Source: Phycisphaerae bacterium
GTDB taxonomy: Bacteria > Planctomycetota > Phycisphaerae > Tepidisphaerales > Tepidisphaeraceae
NCBI GenBank assembly: GCA_025924315.1
Contig: JAICIO010000058.1
Coordinates: 1-33,694 of the forward strand
DNA length: 33,694 nucleotides
Direction of reading: 5' to 3'
Position 1 is the first letter of the stretch, and each line of letters opens with the position of its first letter. The translations under genes and the position numbers were made by a program. The notes beneath the pieces were generated by a model. The model saw only the letters and a list, made by a program, of their open reading frames with translations. It was not told the origin of the DNA and searched no databases. This document shows positions 1-8,266 of the stretch, in pieces.

Positions 1-10
1 CGCCGCTTTT

Positions 11-22
11 GCCCCCCCCCCC
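11..22. other. Poly-C tract at left edge
   Basis: A run of eleven C follows a short T run within the first 22 bases, in a C-rich stretch that encodes nothing recognisable. With the transposase next to it, it probably marks the edge of an assembled contig, where homopolymer errors and repeat breaks are common. Confidence 0.5.
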
Positions 23-59
23 AGGCGCCCACCCGGTCCACACCCACCCACGACGAGCA

Positions 60-202
60 GCCCCCGACCGATCGCGCCCCGGCCCACAGCGGCCGCCGCG
101 AAGCGTGGTCCAAGCTGCTCTCGTGTCGCTTCGCCCGAACAGCCGACTGAGCCGTCCCGACTTGTCGGGAAACGCTCGCATTTGCAAGGCAGGGATGCTC
201 GC
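60..202 (+). ncRNA. Candidate IS110 left-end leader / bridge RNA region
   Basis: Non-coding leader in front of the IS110 transposase. It contains a strong hairpin at 155-170 with TCCCGAC and GTCGGGA arms around TT, and further GC-rich self-complementary stretches. IS110-group elements are known to carry a structured bridge RNA in the non-coding left end upstream of the recombinase gene, so position and structure fit. No bridge-RNA loops could be assigned by eye, so this is inference only. Confidence 0.25.
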
Positions 203-1198
203 ATGACGCACGATTCTTCTCAACCCGTTTCTCCTCCGTCCGCCTCTCCGCTGTTCGTCGGTATCGACGTCGCCAAGGAGACGCTGGACCTGGCCCGATC
301 CGATTCCGGCGAGTTGTTTTGTTCCGACAACGACCCGCACGGCATTCGCCGGATCATCGAATCGTTCAAAGCGGTTCGCCCCGCCTGCATCGTCATCGAA
401 TCGACGGGCGGGCTGGAACGCCCGCTCCTCGAGGCGCTGCTCGATGCCGACCTGCCGGTGGCGCTGGTGAACCCAAAACGCGTACGCTATTTTGCCGTCG
501 GCATCGGCATCCTGGCCAAAACTGATCCCATCGACGCACGGGTGCTGATGAAGTTCGCTCAATTGGCCGCGCCGCGTCTGGCACAGAAACGCTCGGCAAA
601 TCAGGCGGAACTGGACGAGCTGATCACCTGCCGGCGCCAGCTCACCGCCGCCCGAACCACGCAGGCCAACTGCCGGCTGGCCACGCGCAGCAAGAGCGCG
701 CTCATGGCCATCGACGTGGTTCTCAAGACCCTCGACAAGCAGATCGATGCGCTCGACCAGAAGATCCGCAAGCTCATCGACTCCGACGATGACTTCAAGC
801 ACCTGGACCGGCTTCTGCGCTCGGTTCCCGGCGTCGGACCGGTGCTTAGCGCCACACGGGTTGCCGAGCTGCGTGAACTGGGCACCACCGATCGGCGACA
901 GATCACCTCTCTGGTAGGCGTCGCGCCGTTCAACTGCGACTCGGGAACCTTCCAAGGCAAACGCTCGATCCGCGGCGGACGCACTCAGGTCCGTTGCGTG
1001 CTCTACATGGCCACCCTCGCCGCCATGCGCTTCAATCCCGTTTTGCGGATCTTCGCCGAGCGGCTGGGCCATGCCGGCAAGAGCGCAAAAGTCGTGATCG
1101 TCGCCTGCATGAGAAAACTGCTGGTCTTGCTCAACGCAATGATCCGCGACGATCTCAGTTGGAACGAACTTCAAGTCGTAAAAGCCCTTGACCTTTAA
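203..1198 (+). CDS. IS110 family transposase (DEDD recombinase)
   Basis: A 331-residue recombinase of the IS110/IS116/IS902 family, a normal full length. The N-terminal RuvC-like DEDD domain shows the first Asp in GIDVAKETLD (about residue 22), the Glu in IESTGGLER, and the Asp pair in AKTDPIDAR. The C-terminal domain has the VPGVGPV helix-hairpin-helix-like motif and LVGVAPFNCDSG. The Ser of DSG matches the position of the catalytic serine described for the family, which moves DNA through a circular intermediate guided by a bridge RNA. The ATG at 203 is preferred over an upstream in-frame TTG at 182, as the domain starts soon after it. The frame is intact, so the element could be active. It lies just upstream of apt in the same orientation. 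Confidence 0.93.
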   Translation: MTHDSSQPVSPPSASPLFVGIDVAKETLDLARSDSGELFCSDNDPHGIRRIIESFKAVRPACIVIESTGGLERPLLEALLDADLPVALVNPKRVRYFAVGIGILAKTDPIDARVLMKFAQLAAPRLAQKRSANQAELDELITCRRQLTAARTTQANCRLATRSKSALMAIDVVLKTLDKQIDALDQKIRKLIDSDDDFKHLDRLLRSVPGVGPVLSATRVAELRELGTTDRRQITSLVGVAPFNCDSGTFQGKRSIRGGRTQVRCVLYMATLAAMRFNPVLRIFAERLGHAGKSAKVVIVACMRKLLVLLNAMIRDDLSWNELQVVKALDL

Positions 1199-1201
1199 CA
1201 C

Positions 1202-1224
1202 AGCCGCTTCGCGGTTGGCTTTTT
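1202..1224 (+). terminator. Weak hairpin plus T-run after transposase
   Basis: A short GC hairpin (CCGC-TTC-GCGG, or a competing AGCCG/TGGCT stem) is followed by five T. It sits a few bases after the transposase stop, so it could end transposase transcription or be part of the element's right end. The stem is short and the call is weak. Confidence 0.35.
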
Positions 1225-1258
1225 GCAGACACGCGCAATCCCGCTTAGACTCCCCCGC

Positions 1259-1789
1259 ATGACCGATGCGCTGAACCGCCTTCGTGCCCTCATCCGTGAC
1301 ATCCCGAACTTCCCGAAGCCCGGCATCCTCTTTCGCGACATTACCCCGCTGCTCGCGGATCCTTCCGGGCTCGCGCTCGCGGTTGAACTGATGGCCAATC
1401 CCTTTCGCGGCAAAAACATTGATCTGGTCGTCGGAGCCGAAAGCCGCGGGTTCATCTTCGGGACCGCCGTGGCATGCTGTCTGAGCGCGGGCTTCGTCGT
1501 CGTCCGAAAGCCCGGCAAGCTCCCACATCAACGCGTGTCGATGAGCTACGACCTCGAATACGGCAAAGACACGCTCGAAATGCATGCCGACGCAATCGTG
1601 AAGGGCCAGCGCGTGGTCGTCGTCGACGACTTGCTTGCCACCGGCGGGACGATGAAGGCCTGCTGCGATCTGGTTCGCACGCTCGGCGGAACACTCGTCG
1701 GCGCGGCCGTGCTCATCGAGCTGAATGGCCTCAAGGGCCGCGATAAACTTCCAGATGTTCCCGTGATTCAATCCGTCATCGAGTATTGA
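1259..1789 (+). CDS. apt: Adenine phosphoribosyltransferase
   Basis: A 176-residue purine-salvage enzyme making AMP and pyrophosphate from adenine and PRPP in the cytoplasm. The sequence opens with the family signature around IPNFPKPGILFRDITPLL, continues with ESRGFIFG, and has the PRPP-binding loop VVVDDLLATGGTM near residues 120-135. Length is typical. The ATG at 1259 is chosen because the family motif begins about ten residues later; an upstream TTG at 1223 would add an unlikely tail overlapping the hairpin region. The stop is followed after three bases by the next gene, suggesting one transcript with the secreted hydrolase and the hemolysin-III protein. Confidence 0.95.
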   Translation: MTDALNRLRALIRDIPNFPKPGILFRDITPLLADPSGLALAVELMANPFRGKNIDLVVGAESRGFIFGTAVACCLSAGFVVVRKPGKLPHQRVSMSYDLEYGKDTLEMHADAIVKGQRVVVVDDLLATGGTMKACCDLVRTLGGTLVGAAVLIELNGLKGRDKLPDVPVIQSVIEY

Positions 1790-1792
1790 TCC

Positions 1793-2659
1793 ATGCTGAC
1801 CCACTTACTGATTGCCGCCTCATCGTTCGTGTTCGTCGTTTCTGCCTTGGCCGCGGGCACGAGCGCGCCGTCGTCGAACGAGCTGCGCGTGATGACCTTC
1901 AACCTGCGCTTTGGCAGTCCGATTGGCGAGCATTCGTGGCTCGAGCGACGCTCGATCACCGCTGCCCTTCTCAAAGACGCCAATCCGGATCTCTTCGGCA
2001 CGCAGGAAGGACTGATCCAGCAGCTCAAAGACATGCAGCACGACCTCGGCGACGATTACGCGTGGATTGGCGTGGCGCGAAATGACGGCAAGGAAGAAGG
2101 CGAGCACTCCGCCATCTTCTATCGCAAGAGCCGGCTCGAAGTGCTCGAGGTTCATAATTTCTGGCTGTCGGACACACCGGAAGTCGTCGGCTCAAAAAGC
2201 TGGGGCAACCATGTCATCCGCATGGCAACGTGGGCGAAGCTCCGCGACAAGAAAACGGGGCAGGAGTTTTACTGCTTCAACACGCACCTCGATCACCAGG
2301 TCGAGCCCGCCCGCCAGAAGGGCGCCGCCCTCATCCGCGATCGCATCGATGCGCTTAAGACCGACCTGCCGGTGATCGTCACAGGCGATTTCAACTGCGG
2401 GGCAACTAGCGTCGCGCACAAAACGTTCATGGATGACGGCTTCAAAGACACGTGGGACACCGCCAGGGAGAACAAAGGCCCCATGATCGGAACCTACCAC
2501 GGTTACAAACCGCCGAAGAAAAACGGCGAGCGCATCGATTGGATTCTCACCAAGGGAAAAGTCGAGTGTGATTCGATCCACATCGACACCTTCGAACAAA
2601 AAGGCGAGCACGCGAGCGATCATTTTCCGGTGATGTGCGAACTTCGCTTTGTGAAATAG
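1793..2659 (+). CDS. Secreted endonuclease/exonuclease/phosphatase family protein
   Basis: A 288-residue protein with an N-terminal signal peptide (hydrophobic stretch to about residue 20, ending in ALAAG) and a full EEP-fold domain. Visible landmarks are MTFNLRFG with the metal-site Asn, the Glu of GTQEGL, CFNTHLDH, TGDFNCG, RIDWIL, and the closing SDHFPVM with its catalytic His. The family (Mg-dependent phosphodiesterases related to DNase I and sphingomyelinase) hydrolyses phosphodiester bonds; the substrate cannot be read from the sequence. Export suggests an extracytoplasmic nucleic acid or lipid head-group substrate. It lies 3 bases after apt and 10 bases before the next gene's ATG. Confidence 0.9.
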   Translation: MLTHLLIAASSFVFVVSALAAGTSAPSSNELRVMTFNLRFGSPIGEHSWLERRSITAALLKDANPDLFGTQEGLIQQLKDMQHDLGDDYAWIGVARNDGKEEGEHSAIFYRKSRLEVLEVHNFWLSDTPEVVGSKSWGNHVIRMATWAKLRDKKTGQEFYCFNTHLDHQVEPARQKGAALIRDRIDALKTDLPVIVTGDFNCGATSVAHKTFMDDGFKDTWDTARENKGPMIGTYHGYKPPKKNGERIDWILTKGKVECDSIHIDTFEQKGEHASDHFPVMCELRFVK

Positions 2660-2669
2660 GTTGGCGCTC

Positions 2670-3446
2670 ATGATGTTTTTGTTCCCAATCGCGAGCGCCG
2701 CCGTGCCGGCGTTGATTCATCTTCCGTGGATCTACGAGCCGTTCAGCGCGCTCAGCCATCTTCTCGGCGCTGTTGTGTTTGCAGTGCTCGGACTGCTGCT
2801 GCTCCGCCGCACGCCGAAGCGGCCATCGAGCCAATTCTTCGTCGCGACATACGTTTTCTCGTGCGTCTTTCTGATGACCGTCAGTGGCCTGTACCATCTC
2901 ACCATAACCGGCGGGCCCTCGAATCGAATTCTCGTTCGCCTCGATCACGACGCGATCTTTCTGTTGATCGCCGGCACGTTCACGCCGGTGCACGGACTCC
3001 TCTTTCGCGGACGGATGCGGTGGATGCCGCTCGCGTTCATCTGGTTCTGCGCGCTCGGCGGGATTGTACTGAAAAGTGTGCTCTTCGATTCCGTCGCGGA
3101 GTGGGTCGGCCTCACGCTCTATCTCGCGATGGGCTGGTTTGGCACCGCCGCGGGAGTCGTGCTGTGGAGACGCCTTGGATTCCGCTTCATCCGTCCGCTT
3201 CTGTTCGGCGGAATTGCGTACTCCGCCGGCGCGATCATGGAATTCTTCCGCTGGCCGATCGTGCTTCGCGGAGTCATCCAGGCGCATGAGGTCTTTCATC
3301 TCGCGGTGCTCGTCGGCGCCGCGTTCCACTTCGCATTCATCTGGCACATCGTGGAGTTGTCGGCAGCGGCACGCGTTTCAACTGGCGAAATCGAGCGCCT
3401 AACAATCGACGACGAGCTTACTTCTTCGCCTTCGGTTTCGGCTTAG
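2670..3446 (+). CDS. Hemolysin III / PAQR-like integral membrane protein
   Basis: A 258-residue inner-membrane protein with about seven hydrophobic segments and the conserved polar residues of the hemolysin III/YqfA family: SALSHLLG early, SGLYHLT, LDHDAIFLLIAGTFTPVH in the middle, and the C-terminal HEVFHLAVLVGAAFHF pair of histidines. In PAQR proteins these form an intramembrane metal site, and several members are hydrolases. The bacterial role is not settled, and the haemolysin name should not be read as toxicity. The first ATG at 2670 is used; a TTG at 2661 is possible. The gene ends inside the 3' end of the convergent toroid/DUF4159-like gene, a 29-base tail-to-tail overlap. Confidence 0.88.
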   Translation: MMFLFPIASAAVPALIHLPWIYEPFSALSHLLGAVVFAVLGLLLLRRTPKRPSSQFFVATYVFSCVFLMTVSGLYHLTITGGPSNRILVRLDHDAIFLLIAGTFTPVHGLLFRGRMRWMPLAFIWFCALGGIVLKSVLFDSVAEWVGLTLYLAMGWFGTAAGVVLWRRLGFRFIRPLLFGGIAYSAGAIMEFFRWPIVLRGVIQAHEVFHLAVLVGAAFHFAFIWHIVELSAAARVSTGEIERLTIDDELTSSPSVSA

Positions 3447-5778
3447 CTTTGGGCTTGGTTGTCGGAATCGACTCGGTGGCTGGTTTGAACACCGGCTTGG
3501 AGGTCGCGGTTACTTTCTGATTCGACACGCCAAGCAGAATCCGCGCCGTCAGGTCCGTCGCGGTTTCCGGGGTGTAGCCGACGATGCCATCAATTGGTTC
3601 GCCAACGAGACCTTCGCTGAGATCTTCGCGGCTGTAGATCACCATCGGCCGCTTGTTCACCTCGATCTCCTGCAGGCGCGCCACATCCTTCAGCGATCCG
3701 AGCACCTTCTGCGCGTACTGCCGATACGTGATCGATAGCGGCTTATTGGTGATCGACGCAAAGATCGGATTGGAAAGCGACATCGGCGAAAGCGGATTCG
3801 CCGGGAACATGGCCGACAATTCCGCTTCCGCGGCGCCCGCGAACTCGCCCGACCCGCCGGCCGAATCGACGAAGAGCGTTCCGCCGTCCTGCATCCAGTT
3901 CCACAGGGCATCGTGCGCCGCCTTATCGAGCTTGAACTTCGTCGTGCCCGTGAGATGCACGATCTTCAAATCCTTCAGATCTTCGGGCGTGGGCTTCACA
4001 ACTTTGGTGGTTAGATCAATTTTGTAGTCATTGTGCATCACGTTCGCGAGACGAACCCATCCGCCGGGCTCAGGGTCCCAATTCCCAGTGTATTGCAATC
4101 GCCCGATCGTCAAATTGCCTGTCGAGGTCACCTTCTCGTCGCGGCTGACAAGATACGTATCACCCTTTCGAATGCTTTTGCGATCATTGCTGTACAGATA
4201 AATATCCGCCATCATCTGCCACAGCTCTTCCTTTCCGCCGACCAGCTGCAGCTGCCACCATTTGGCCGCGTCAGCGAGCGGGATGAGGATCATCATCTCG
4301 CGCACGCCGTTGCTGAGGCTCAGCAGGCTCGGCTTGCTTTTCCACGTTTCGCGCTTGAACGGCTGACCCGTGTAGATCACATGATCGGCCGGCAGCTCGC
4401 GAAACTCGTACATCGGAAACAGCTCGTTCCCCAGCTTGCGAAACGAATCGGCGAATTCGCTCGATTGGCAATCCGCGTTCGCGACGATCATCCCGCCTTC
4501 GGAAATGAACTGCTTCAGCTTCGCCTTCTCCGCCTGGCTCAAATCAAGCGGCAGGTTTCCGCTCATGAACAGAATCGGCGAATCGTGTAGATCGCGCACG
4601 GTCGCGTTGAAGTTCACCACCTGCCAGTTGAGTTCGCGCTCGACGGTCTTTCCGATCCAGCGCACGATATTGGCCGCGTCGCGCGGACGCTGGTTCCAGT
4701 GTGCCGTGTCATTTTTCATCGGCCCGCCATAATCGAGCTTCGAAATCGCCACCGGCGCGCCGCCGCGAGACAGAAACAGAATCGCCATCGAAGTCGAGGC
4801 GACGTTCATGTAGGCGAACTCCGCCGGCCATTCCCCATTCTTCCGCTGGTGCGCCAGAATGAATTCCGCGCCGCGCTCGTACCAATTGATATCGTTGATG
4901 TACTTGTATCCGCTCGCGACACCGATGCGCTCGAGCGCATACCACGTCGAATAAGGAAAATCGCGCGTGTTGATCTGCCCCTCCGCCACGCGCGCGAAGT
5001 TGTCGGTGATCCATTGAAGCCCTTTATCGATCGCCGGATTGGTGATGTTCCCCTTGCAGGACACGCCGTCGTTGGCATGCAAAAAGTCCTGCGTAATGAA
5101 AAGCGTCGCGACGCCGACCGCGGTCATTCCGGGCGTCGTCGGATAATGCTGCTTCCCGTAATCGCCCGGTTTGCTGTAATAGCTCCACCCGCCGCTTGGA
5201 TCCTGATCCGCGATCCACGCGTGCTCGACGTCTTGCCAGTACGTGAGTGGAACTTCGAATCCTGCTTGTGTCGCCGCCCAAAGCCCCATCACCGCATACT
5301 GCGCGCGGCTGTGGCTGTACGAGTTGGAGCCGGTTGTCTTGTCGTTAGGGTTGTAGTCGTAAAAACCTTTGCCCACGCCCTCCTTCTTGATCGAGGTGAG
5401 CAGCAGTTTTGCATCTTTCGCCAGCGCCTCACGAATGTCCGGAGTCTGCGGAAGAATGCTCCAGAGCTGACAGCGCTCGCCCAGCGCATAAACGCCCGTC
5501 GTCGGCGTCTTCTTCAGGTATTCGATCGCCTTCACGATCCGCGGATCCTGGTGGTTTTCGCCATTCACAAGAAGCGCATAGACCGCGAGCGCCGTTTGGC
5601 CGGTGACTTGATCGCCGTGGAACTTGAGCGCGACTTCCCAGTTGTCGCCCTTCTGCGCGTGATACAAATAGGCCTTCCCGCGATCGATGGCTTGCTGAAT
5701 TTCTTCGGTGGTGGCCGCGCGAGCGGCGAGAGAAACCGTAACGACGAGCAGAACACAAATGCAGCAACGTCGGATCAT
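3418..5778 (-). CDS. Secreted toroid plus tandem DUF4159-like protein (copy A)
   Basis: A 786-residue exported protein. A signal peptide (MIRRCCICVLLVVTVSLAARA) is followed by an alpha/alpha-toroid of prenyltransferase/squalene-cyclase repeat type (about 25-340) with repeated GGW-like turns such as QDPSGGWSYY and AIDKGLQW. No DxDD or other cyclase acid motif is visible, so enzymatic cyclisation is unlikely. Two glutamine-amidotransferase-like, DUF4159-type segments follow (about 345-545 and 555-750). Both carry the pattern 'hydrophobic strand, LTG or SGN, helix, GG-hydrophobic-D/N': ILFMSGNL...EGGMIVANAD and IVHLTGTT...DGGTLFVDSAGG. The tail is lysine-rich. Start at 5778 is chosen for the signal peptide; the in-frame ATG at 5820 is an alternative. 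It is a tandem paralogue of the gene at 5899-8166. Function unknown. Confidence 0.85.
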   Translation of the reverse strand: MIRRCCICVLLVVTVSLAARAATTEEIQQAIDRGKAYLYHAQKGDNWEVALKFHGDQVTGQTALAVYALLVNGENHQDPRIVKAIEYLKKTPTTGVYALGERCQLWSILPQTPDIREALAKDAKLLLTSIKKEGVGKGFYDYNPNDKTTGSNSYSHSRAQYAVMGLWAATQAGFEVPLTYWQDVEHAWIADQDPSGGWSYYSKPGDYGKQHYPTTPGMTAVGVATLFITQDFLHANDGVSCKGNITNPAIDKGLQWITDNFARVAEGQINTRDFPYSTWYALERIGVASGYKYINDINWYERGAEFILAHQRKNGEWPAEFAYMNVASTSMAILFLSRGGAPVAISKLDYGGPMKNDTAHWNQRPRDAANIVRWIGKTVERELNWQVVNFNATVRDLHDSPILFMSGNLPLDLSQAEKAKLKQFISEGGMIVANADCQSSEFADSFRKLGNELFPMYEFRELPADHVIYTGQPFKRETWKSKPSLLSLSNGVREMMILIPLADAAKWWQLQLVGGKEELWQMMADIYLYSNDRKSIRKGDTYLVSRDEKVTSTGNLTIGRLQYTGNWDPEPGGWVRLANVMHNDYKIDLTTKVVKPTPEDLKDLKIVHLTGTTKFKLDKAAHDALWNWMQDGGTLFVDSAGGSGEFAGAAEAELSAMFPANPLSPMSLSNPIFASITNKPLSITYRQYAQKVLGSLKDVARLQEIEVNKRPMVIYSREDLSEGLVGEPIDGIVGYTPETATDLTARILLGVSNQKVTATSKPVFKPATESIPTTKPKAKPKPKAKK

Positions 5779-5837
5779 TGCCAGTAGCTTACCATTTCCG
5801 CGGGGAGGTTTGACAGCCATGTGGTCGAGATGTTCTC

Positions 5838-5900
5838 GAACCCGCGGAGCTGCGCTCCGCCGCTAAATAGTTAGGCGGCGGTCCGAAGGACCGCGGGTTC
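5838..5900. repeat. Nested double palindrome (GCGGAGC/GCGGTCC type)
   Basis: Outer arms GAACCCGCGG (5838-5847) and CCGCGGGTTC (5891-5900) enclose two smaller hairpins: GCGGAGC-TGC-GCTCCGC and GCGGTCC-GAA-GGACCGC. The right arm runs into the TGA stop (5899-5901) of the upstream minus-strand gene. A single-hairpin relative of the left half occurs at the right end of the window (33621-33648). Likely a transcript-end structure and a dispersed genomic repeat. Confidence 0.8.
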
Positions 5901-8166
5901 ATTTCGTGGCGTACAGGACAATCCGCGTCATGAGGGCGGTGGCGGTGTCGGGGGTGTAGCCGAGGATGCCATCCATGGTTTCACCGACCATCGCCGCGGT
6001 GAGATCTTCGCGGCTGTAGATCACTGCGAGGCGACCGTTTTGTTCAATGCCTTGAAGACGCGGCGATTTGGTCGTCCCGACCGTGCGCTGGGCGAAGGCG
6101 CGATACGCAATCGTCGGCGATTTCTCTCCGCCGGCGGTGTAGAGCGCATGATCGGGTGCGATCGGCTTGAGTCCGCCGGGATAGAGCTTGTCCAGCTCGG
6201 CTTCGATCGATTTCCCGAATTCGGTCGATCCGCCCGCGGCGTCGATGATGAGTGTTCCGCCGGCCTCAATCCACTTCTTCAGCGCTGCCCGCTGCGCGTC
6301 GGTCAGCGAGATCGCGCTCGCGCCGGTCAGGTGCGCCAGCTTGATCTCTTTCAGGTCTTCGCCAATTTTCACGGGCTCGATCTGCACGTCGATCTTCTTC
6401 TGGTTGTGCAGAATCGCGGACATGCGTCGCCAGGCGCCGGGCTCCGGGTCCCACAAGCCGTCGTAGCTGAGGCGTGCGAGCTTCACGGTTTTATCCGCCT
6501 TGATCTTCGGATCCGGCGTCACGAGATACGTTTCACCCTTGCGACGAAAGCCCTGCTTCTCCGACACATACTGCGTGACATTCGCCATCATCTGCCACGG
6601 CTCTTCCGGCCCCGGCGAATTCTGCTGCCAGGATTTGCCGAAGTCGTTTTGCGAGACGAGCAGCGCCAGCTCGCGCACGCCGTTGGTCATGCCGAGGATC
6701 GGCGGTTTCATTCGCCATTTCGCGCGCGGGAACTGCTGACCGGTGTAAAGAATGTGATCCGTCGGCAGCTCGCGCATCTCATACGGAAACAGGTCGCTCA
6801 TCAGCTTGCGGAACGAGTCGGCGAATTGCTGCGTCGTGCAGTCGGCGTGACCGAAGATGAGCCCGCCCTGCTCGACGAACAATTTCAACTTCGCCTTTTG
6901 CTCCGGCGTGAATTTCAGTTCCTGATTTCCGCTGATGTAGAGGATCGGCGCGTCGTTCAAATCGTTGCCGTTGGTATCGAGATTCGTGATCTGCCAGTTC
7001 AGATCGCGCTCGACCTGCTTGCCGATCCACCGGGTGACGTTGGCAACATCCCGCGGCCGCTGATTCCAATTGCCGGGTTGGCCATCGAGCGTGTATTGCA
7101 ACTTATTAATCACGACCGGTGCGCGTCCACGGGAAAGGAAGAGGATGCCGTTCGACGTGTCGGCCAGAATCGGAATGAAGCCCGAAGCCCCGCCGTTCCA
7201 CGCGCCATCCTTTCGCTGCTCTTTAACGAGATAATCCGCGCCTTTCTGAAACCAATCGATCGTTCCAAAATACTTAAGCCCGCTGGCGACGCCGACGCGC
7301 TCGACGGCATACAGGGTGGAAAACGGATACGCGCGCGGGAACTTCATCCCGCCGGCGACTTTGTCGAAATTCGCAACGAGCCAGCCCATGCCCCTGTCGA
7401 TCGCGGGGTTGGTCGGATTTCCCGTGCACGTCGCGGCGGAATGAAGATAGTCCTGCGTGATGTAGAGCGTCGCGATTCCCGCGGCCGTCATGTGCGGCGT
7501 GACCGGATAGGGGTCGTTGGTACCTGGATATTTGTGCTGGTTGTATTTCCACCCGCCGCTCGGATCCTGCTGCTTGATCCAGGCGTCTTCGACCATCTTC
7601 CAGTATTCGAGCGGCACTTCCACGCCGACCTGCGCCGCGGCCCACGTGCCAAGCACACCGTACTGCGAGCGGCTCATGCTGTACGAGCGATCGGACGTGC
7701 TGTAACCGTACAATCCGCGATCGCGCGGATCCTTTTTCAGGATCTCCATCAGTTTCATGAAGTCGCGCTTGGCGAGGGTTTTTGTCTCGAGTCCGGGCGG
7801 AAGAAACTGCCAGATTTGTGCGCGCATCCCGAGCGCGTAAACGCCGACAATGTCGGCTTTTTTCAGGAAGTCGATCGCGGGTTTCAGCCGCGAATCCTGT
7901 GGGCTTTCGCCCGATGCAAGTAGTGCATAAGTAGCAACCGCAGTCACTCCGCCCCATTGATCGCCGGATATATCGTGCGAGAGATGTTCGCCCGTCGTTT
8001 CGCGCTTCTGCGATTCTTCCCAGTTGCCGTTTTTCTGTTGGCTGTAGAGATAGGCCTTGGCCTTTTCGAGGGCCTGGTCGACTTCCGCGGATGTGGCAGC
8101 GGCAGCTGGAAAAGAAGCGATGAGCAACACGGCGATGAACGTCGGTATGAAGAACGCTTTCGTCAT
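5899..8166 (-). CDS. Secreted toroid plus tandem DUF4159-like protein (copy B)
   Basis: A 755-residue paralogue of the following gene with the same order: signal peptide (MTKAFFIPTFIAVLLIASFPAAAA), alpha/alpha-toroid (about 25-330; WIKQQDPSGGWKYN, MTAAGIATLYITQDYLH), then two amidotransferase-like segments (ILYISGNQ...QGGLIFGHADC; LAHLTGAS...AGGTLIIDAAGG) and the shared ending VIYSREDL...GILGYTPDTAT. It lacks the lysine-rich tail of copy A. The ATG at 8166 is chosen because an open frame further upstream (to 8409) runs through a palindromic repeat and into the S1-protein gene, while 8166 gives a clean signal peptide. The pair probably forms one minus-strand unit, separated by a palindrome that may uncouple expression. 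Function unknown. Confidence 0.87.
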   Translation of the reverse strand: MTKAFFIPTFIAVLLIASFPAAAATSAEVDQALEKAKAYLYSQQKNGNWEESQKRETTGEHLSHDISGDQWGGVTAVATYALLASGESPQDSRLKPAIDFLKKADIVGVYALGMRAQIWQFLPPGLETKTLAKRDFMKLMEILKKDPRDRGLYGYSTSDRSYSMSRSQYGVLGTWAAAQVGVEVPLEYWKMVEDAWIKQQDPSGGWKYNQHKYPGTNDPYPVTPHMTAAGIATLYITQDYLHSAATCTGNPTNPAIDRGMGWLVANFDKVAGGMKFPRAYPFSTLYAVERVGVASGLKYFGTIDWFQKGADYLVKEQRKDGAWNGGASGFIPILADTSNGILFLSRGRAPVVINKLQYTLDGQPGNWNQRPRDVANVTRWIGKQVERDLNWQITNLDTNGNDLNDAPILYISGNQELKFTPEQKAKLKLFVEQGGLIFGHADCTTQQFADSFRKLMSDLFPYEMRELPTDHILYTGQQFPRAKWRMKPPILGMTNGVRELALLVSQNDFGKSWQQNSPGPEEPWQMMANVTQYVSEKQGFRRKGETYLVTPDPKIKADKTVKLARLSYDGLWDPEPGAWRRMSAILHNQKKIDVQIEPVKIGEDLKEIKLAHLTGASAISLTDAQRAALKKWIEAGGTLIIDAAGGSTEFGKSIEAELDKLYPGGLKPIAPDHALYTAGGEKSPTIAYRAFAQRTVGTTKSPRLQGIEQNGRLAVIYSREDLTAAMVGETMDGILGYTPDTATALMTRIVLYATK

Positions 8167-8182
8167 TCCGGAAACCGAGAGT

Positions 8183-8262
8183 CTTGTAGGGTCCGCTTCA
8201 GCGGACCGGTTATTATTCTTTTCGAACGGAAGTAACCGGTCCGCTGAAGCGGACCCTACAAG
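8183..8262. repeat. Perfect 30-bp inverted repeat, each arm itself palindromic
   Basis: Arms 8183-8212 and 8233-8262 are perfect reverse complements over 30 bases around a 20-base loop. Each arm contains the hairpin GGTCCGCTTCAGCGGACC. The same design recurs at 14175-14252 and 17958-18036 with GGTGCGC in place of GGTCCGC, so the stem varies while complementarity is kept. It lies 4 bases after the stop of the S1-domain gene and upstream of toroid/DUF4159-like copy B. Confidence 0.92.
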
Positions 8263-8266
8263 AAAT

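Larger units (their letters stand above)
60..1225 (+). mobile_element. IS110-family insertion sequence (ends not defined)
   Basis: The element is recognised from its intact DEDD transposase with a structured leader upstream. IS110 elements usually lack terminal inverted repeats, and none was seen, so the boundaries are approximate. The left end may run past the start of the window. The right end must lie between the transposase stop at 1198 and the apt start at 1259. Confidence 0.6.

Noticed and set aside
4699-5787. Long plus-strand open frame opposite toroid/DUF4159-like copy A
   Set aside because: No domain, Arg-rich, fully inside a well-supported gene on the other strand.
6040-7923. Very long open frame on the plus strand opposite toroid/DUF4159-like copy B
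   Set aside because: It is the mirror of a GC-rich coding sequence, is Arg/Leu-rich without domains, and the minus-strand protein has clear signal peptide and fold motifs.
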